The notes beneath the pieces are model-generated. The model had not been told where the DNA came from. It saw only the letters and a program-made list of their open reading frames with translations, and did not search any database. 6,164 nucleotides of DNA from Dehalococcoidia bacterium (GTDB lineage: Bacteria > Chloroflexota > Dehalococcoidia > Dehalococcoidales > UBA3254). Positions 4,829-6,164 of the stretch are shown here, piece by piece. The translations under genes were made by a program, and so were the position numbers. Where the stretch lies: contig JAUYDO010000224.1 in assembly GCA_030691835.1 (NCBI GenBank), forward strand, positions 1 to 6,164, read 5' to 3'. Numbering within the stretch: the stretch's first letter is position 1; each line of letters starts with the position of its first letter.

Positions 4829-5734
4829 ATGTACGAGCTTATCATCATCGGCGGCGGACCGGCGGGAATGACCGCGGCGGTGTACGCCGCACGGAAAAAG
4901 CTTAACGTCCTGATGGTCAGTAAGGATATCGGCGGTCAGGTGCTATTGACCGCACGAATCGAAAACTACATGGGCTACCAGTATGTTGAAGGCTACGAGC
5001 TGATACAGAAGTTCGAGGAGCAGGTAAAGCAGTTCCCCATTGAGCTAGTCGAAGACAGAATCGTAGCCGTATCCCGTCTGAACGGCGGATTCGAGGTCAA
5101 GTCCCAGTCCGGTAAAAGCTTCCAGGGCAAGGCGGTAATAATCGCTTCCGGCAAGCGCTCGCGCCAGCTAAACGCGCCCGGTGAGGAGAAATTGATAGGG
5201 AGAGGCGTGAGCTACTGCGCCGTCTGCGATGGTCCGGTTTTTGCCGGGGAAAAGGTGGCAGTGGTCGGCGGCGGCAACTCCGCGCTGGGAGCCATCGCTG
5301 ACATGGTCAAGATAGCCGAGCACGTCTACGCCGTGTCCCTGACCCCGCTAACCGGCGACCCTGTACTGATTGATAGAGTCAAGAATGCACCCAATCTGAC
5401 TATCTACCTTGAGCACCAGGTCCAGGAAATACAGGGCGCTGACCGCGTGACGGGTATAGTCATCAAAGACCTGAAGACCGGCGAAATGAATAATCTCGAG
5501 GTGCGCGGCGTCTTCGTGGAGATAGGGCTTATCCCGAACTCTGATATGGTCAAGGGACTCCTCAAGCTCAACGACCTCGGTGAGATACAGATCAACTGCA
5601 TCTGTGAGACGGAGATAGCCGGGCTCTACGCCGCGGGTGACGTGACCAATGTCCCGGAGAAACAGATAATAATCGCCGCCGGCGAGGGTGCCAAGGCAGC
5701 GCTTCAGGCTCACCACTATCTGCAGAGACTCTAG
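4829..5734 (+). CDS. Thioredoxin reductase/AhpF C-terminal-like flavoprotein disulfide reductase
   Basis: The 301 residues match low-molecular-weight thioredoxin reductases in length and order: FAD-binding GGGPAG (8-13), redox-active Cys130-Ala-Val-Cys133 followed by Asp, nucleotide-binding GGGNSA (147-152), and the second FAD motif LYAAGDVT (266-273). The HRRxxxR motif that NADPH-dependent thioredoxin reductases carry after the nucleotide-binding strand is absent; the sequence there is YAVSLTPLTGD (167-177). The GGGNS form and the ending VPEKQIIIAAGEGAKAAL are closer to AhpF, which uses NADH. I therefore infer an NADH- or otherwise non-NADPH-dependent reductase. It lacks the N-terminal glutaredoxin-like domains of AhpF, which the separate selenocysteine glutaredoxin immediately upstream may replace. 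The genes are 6 nt apart and no good ribosome-binding site is near this ATG (AAGGAG at 4802-4807 is 21 nt away), suggesting translational coupling. The stop is TAG; no clear terminator follows. Confidence 0.92.
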   Translation: MYELIIIGGGPAGMTAAVYAARKKLNVLMVSKDIGGQVLLTARIENYMGYQYVEGYELIQKFEEQVKQFPIELVEDRIVAVSRLNGGFEVKSQSGKSFQGKAVIIASGKRSRQLNAPGEEKLIGRGVSYCAVCDGPVFAGEKVAVVGGGNSALGAIADMVKIAEHVYAVSLTPLTGDPVLIDRVKNAPNLTIYLEHQVQEIQGADRVTGIVIKDLKTGEMNNLEVRGVFVEIGLIPNSDMVKGLLKLNDLGEIQINCICETEIAGLYAAGDVTNVPEKQIIIAAGEGAKAALQAHHYLQRL

Positions 5735-5755
5735 CCGCTGTCATTACTGTGAAAG

Positions 5756-5770
5756 TAGCCAAGATGGCTA
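5756..5770. repeat. Short hairpin after the flavoprotein gene
   Basis: TAGCC-aagat-GGCTA is a perfect 5-bp stem 21 nt after the stop codon. It has no T-run and so is not a clear terminator, but it is the only structure close to the operon's end. Confidence 0.35.
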
Positions 5771-5845
5771 TCACCGACCTCATCCCCTATCAAGTACGGA
5801 GCAAGCCCTGCCCTTCTCCTGAAACCTTTTGTCACCCCCGCGAAA

Positions 5846-5891
5846 CTTGTCCCGTTCCCGTATCAAGTACGGGACAAGACTCGATACGGGA
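5846..5891. repeat. Overlapping, mutually exclusive hairpins
   Basis: Three stems compete. CTTGTCCCGT (5846-5855) pairs with ACGGGACAAG (5869-5878). CCCGTA (5857-5862) pairs with TACGGG (5868-5873). TCCCGTATC (5856-5864) pairs with GATACGGGA (5883-5891). All are perfect. Confidence 0.7.
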
Positions 5892-5963
5892 GCAGGGGTC
5901 TACCGGAGGGTGGGAGGGGTGGATTCTCGGGTCAGCCCTCTCTTCGAGCATCTTTCCCTGTCA

Positions 5964-5981
5964 CCCCTGCGAAAGCAGGGG
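5964..5981. repeat. GAAA-capped 7-bp hairpin
   Basis: CCCCTGC-gaaa-GCAGGGG is a perfect stem closed by a GNRA-type tetraloop. It is the core of a dispersed repeat type whose second, diverged copy starts at 5831. Confidence 0.7.
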
Positions 5982-5988
5982 TCTACCC

Positions 5989-6069
5989 ACCGCCGTCGAG
6001 GCGGTTCCTTCCGTACGGAAGGAGAAATTGATTCTCCCGATGTAATCGGGATGCCTCCTCGCCAGAGGC
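5989..6069. repeat. Cluster of four adjacent palindromes
   Basis: In order: ACCGCC/GGCGGT with a 5-nt loop (5989-6005); the perfect 18-bp palindrome TCCTTCCGTACGGAAGGA (6006-6023); TCCCGAT/ATCGGGA with a 3-nt loop (6035-6051); and GCCTC/GAGGC with a 7-nt loop (6053-6069). They follow with at most 11 nt between them. Confidence 0.7.
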
Positions 6070-6099
6070 GGACGCTTTCGCGGGAATGACAAAAAGAAG

Positions 6100-6136
6100 C
6101 GAGAATCCAGGGGAGGAGTAGGAGTCTGGATTCTCG
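6100..6136. repeat. 11-bp perfect inverted repeat with 15-nt loop
   Basis: CGAGAATCCAG (6100-6110) and CTGGATTCTCG (6126-6136) are exact reverse complements. The right arm overlaps the second copy of GGATTCTCGGGTCA. Confidence 0.7.
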
Positions 6137-6164
6137 GGTCAAGCCCGACTGTGACAAAAGGTTT

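Larger units (their letters stand above)
5822..6164. mobile_element. Non-coding REP/MITE-like element bounded by a 14-bp perfect inverted pair
   Basis: The left end AAACCTTTTGTCAC (5822-5835) and the right end GTGACAAAAGGTTT (6151-6164) are exact reverse complements, and the right arm ends at the window's last base. Inside are two copies of GTCACCCCyGCGAAA (5831-5845, 5960-5974), two of AGCAGGGGTCTACC (5891-5904, 5974-5987) and two of GGATTCTCGGGTCA (5921-5934, 6128-6141). There are also many hairpins. No coding signal is convincing: the frames open here have no ribosome-binding sites and cross the palindromes. No transposase gene is present, so any movement would need one elsewhere. Whether this is one element or a nest of several small repeats is unresolved. 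Confidence 0.55.

Noticed and set aside
5749..6157. Several overlapping 85-98 codon frames in the right end
   Set aside because: They consist of the palindromic repeats, lack ribosome-binding sites, and give Arg/Pro/Ser-rich low-information sequence.

Overview
The window looks like a stretch of chromosome from an anaerobic bacterium, most probably a Dehalococcoidia-type Chloroflexota. This is inferred from the gene families (CxxC-type carboxymuconolactone decarboxylase-like protein, free-standing pyruvate-kinase C-terminal domain, DUF1847 Cys-rich protein, small glutaredoxin beside an AhpF-like flavoprotein), the moderate GC, and the GC-rich hairpin repeats at the right end. No marker gene fixes the taxon.

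Left third (1-2316): a 5'-complete, 3'-truncated SPFH/prohibitin-like membrane protein on the minus strand, with a sigma70-type promoter and a TetR-like palindromic operator. Next comes a 30-residue orphan C-terminus of an FAD/NADH:flavin oxidoreductase on the plus strand, then a complete alpha/beta hydrolase (minus, GTG start). About 520 bp without a real gene follow, holding a diverged inverted repeat and an orphan Shine-Dalgarno with a tiny ORF.

Middle (2266-3692): tRNA-Gly(CCC) with its own promoter, a decayed second tRNA that keeps its 3' half and CCA, and a two-gene plus-strand operon. The operon encodes an AhpD/CMD-like CxxC protein and a stand-alone pyruvate-kinase alpha/beta domain protein. 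A TTGACA promoter with a perfect 12-bp palindrome precedes it, and a strong hairpin terminator closes it.

Right part (3699-5734): a Cys-rich DUF1847 protein (minus) diverges from a glutaredoxin/flavoprotein operon. The glutaredoxin is the main discovery. Its frame carries a TGA exactly where the first catalytic Cys of CPWC should be (codon 13), giving U-P-W-C. A hairpin fitting the bacterial SECIS pattern lies 22 nt downstream, and the rest of the 78-residue protein is intact. It is therefore very probably a selenocysteine glutaredoxin that conventional ORF calling splits and misses. Six nucleotides later begins a thioredoxin reductase/AhpF-like flavoprotein with CAVC but without the usual HRR NADPH motif. 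The pair resembles the Clostridium pasteurianum Cp9/Cp34 glutaredoxin-flavoprotein system that reduces peroxiredoxin, or an AhpF split in two, here with selenium at the disulfide-reducing site.

Right end (5735-6164): no gene. It is a dense patchwork of hairpins and short direct repeats, with a perfect 14-bp inverted pair at 5822-5835 and 6151-6164, and looks like a non-coding REP/MITE-like element.
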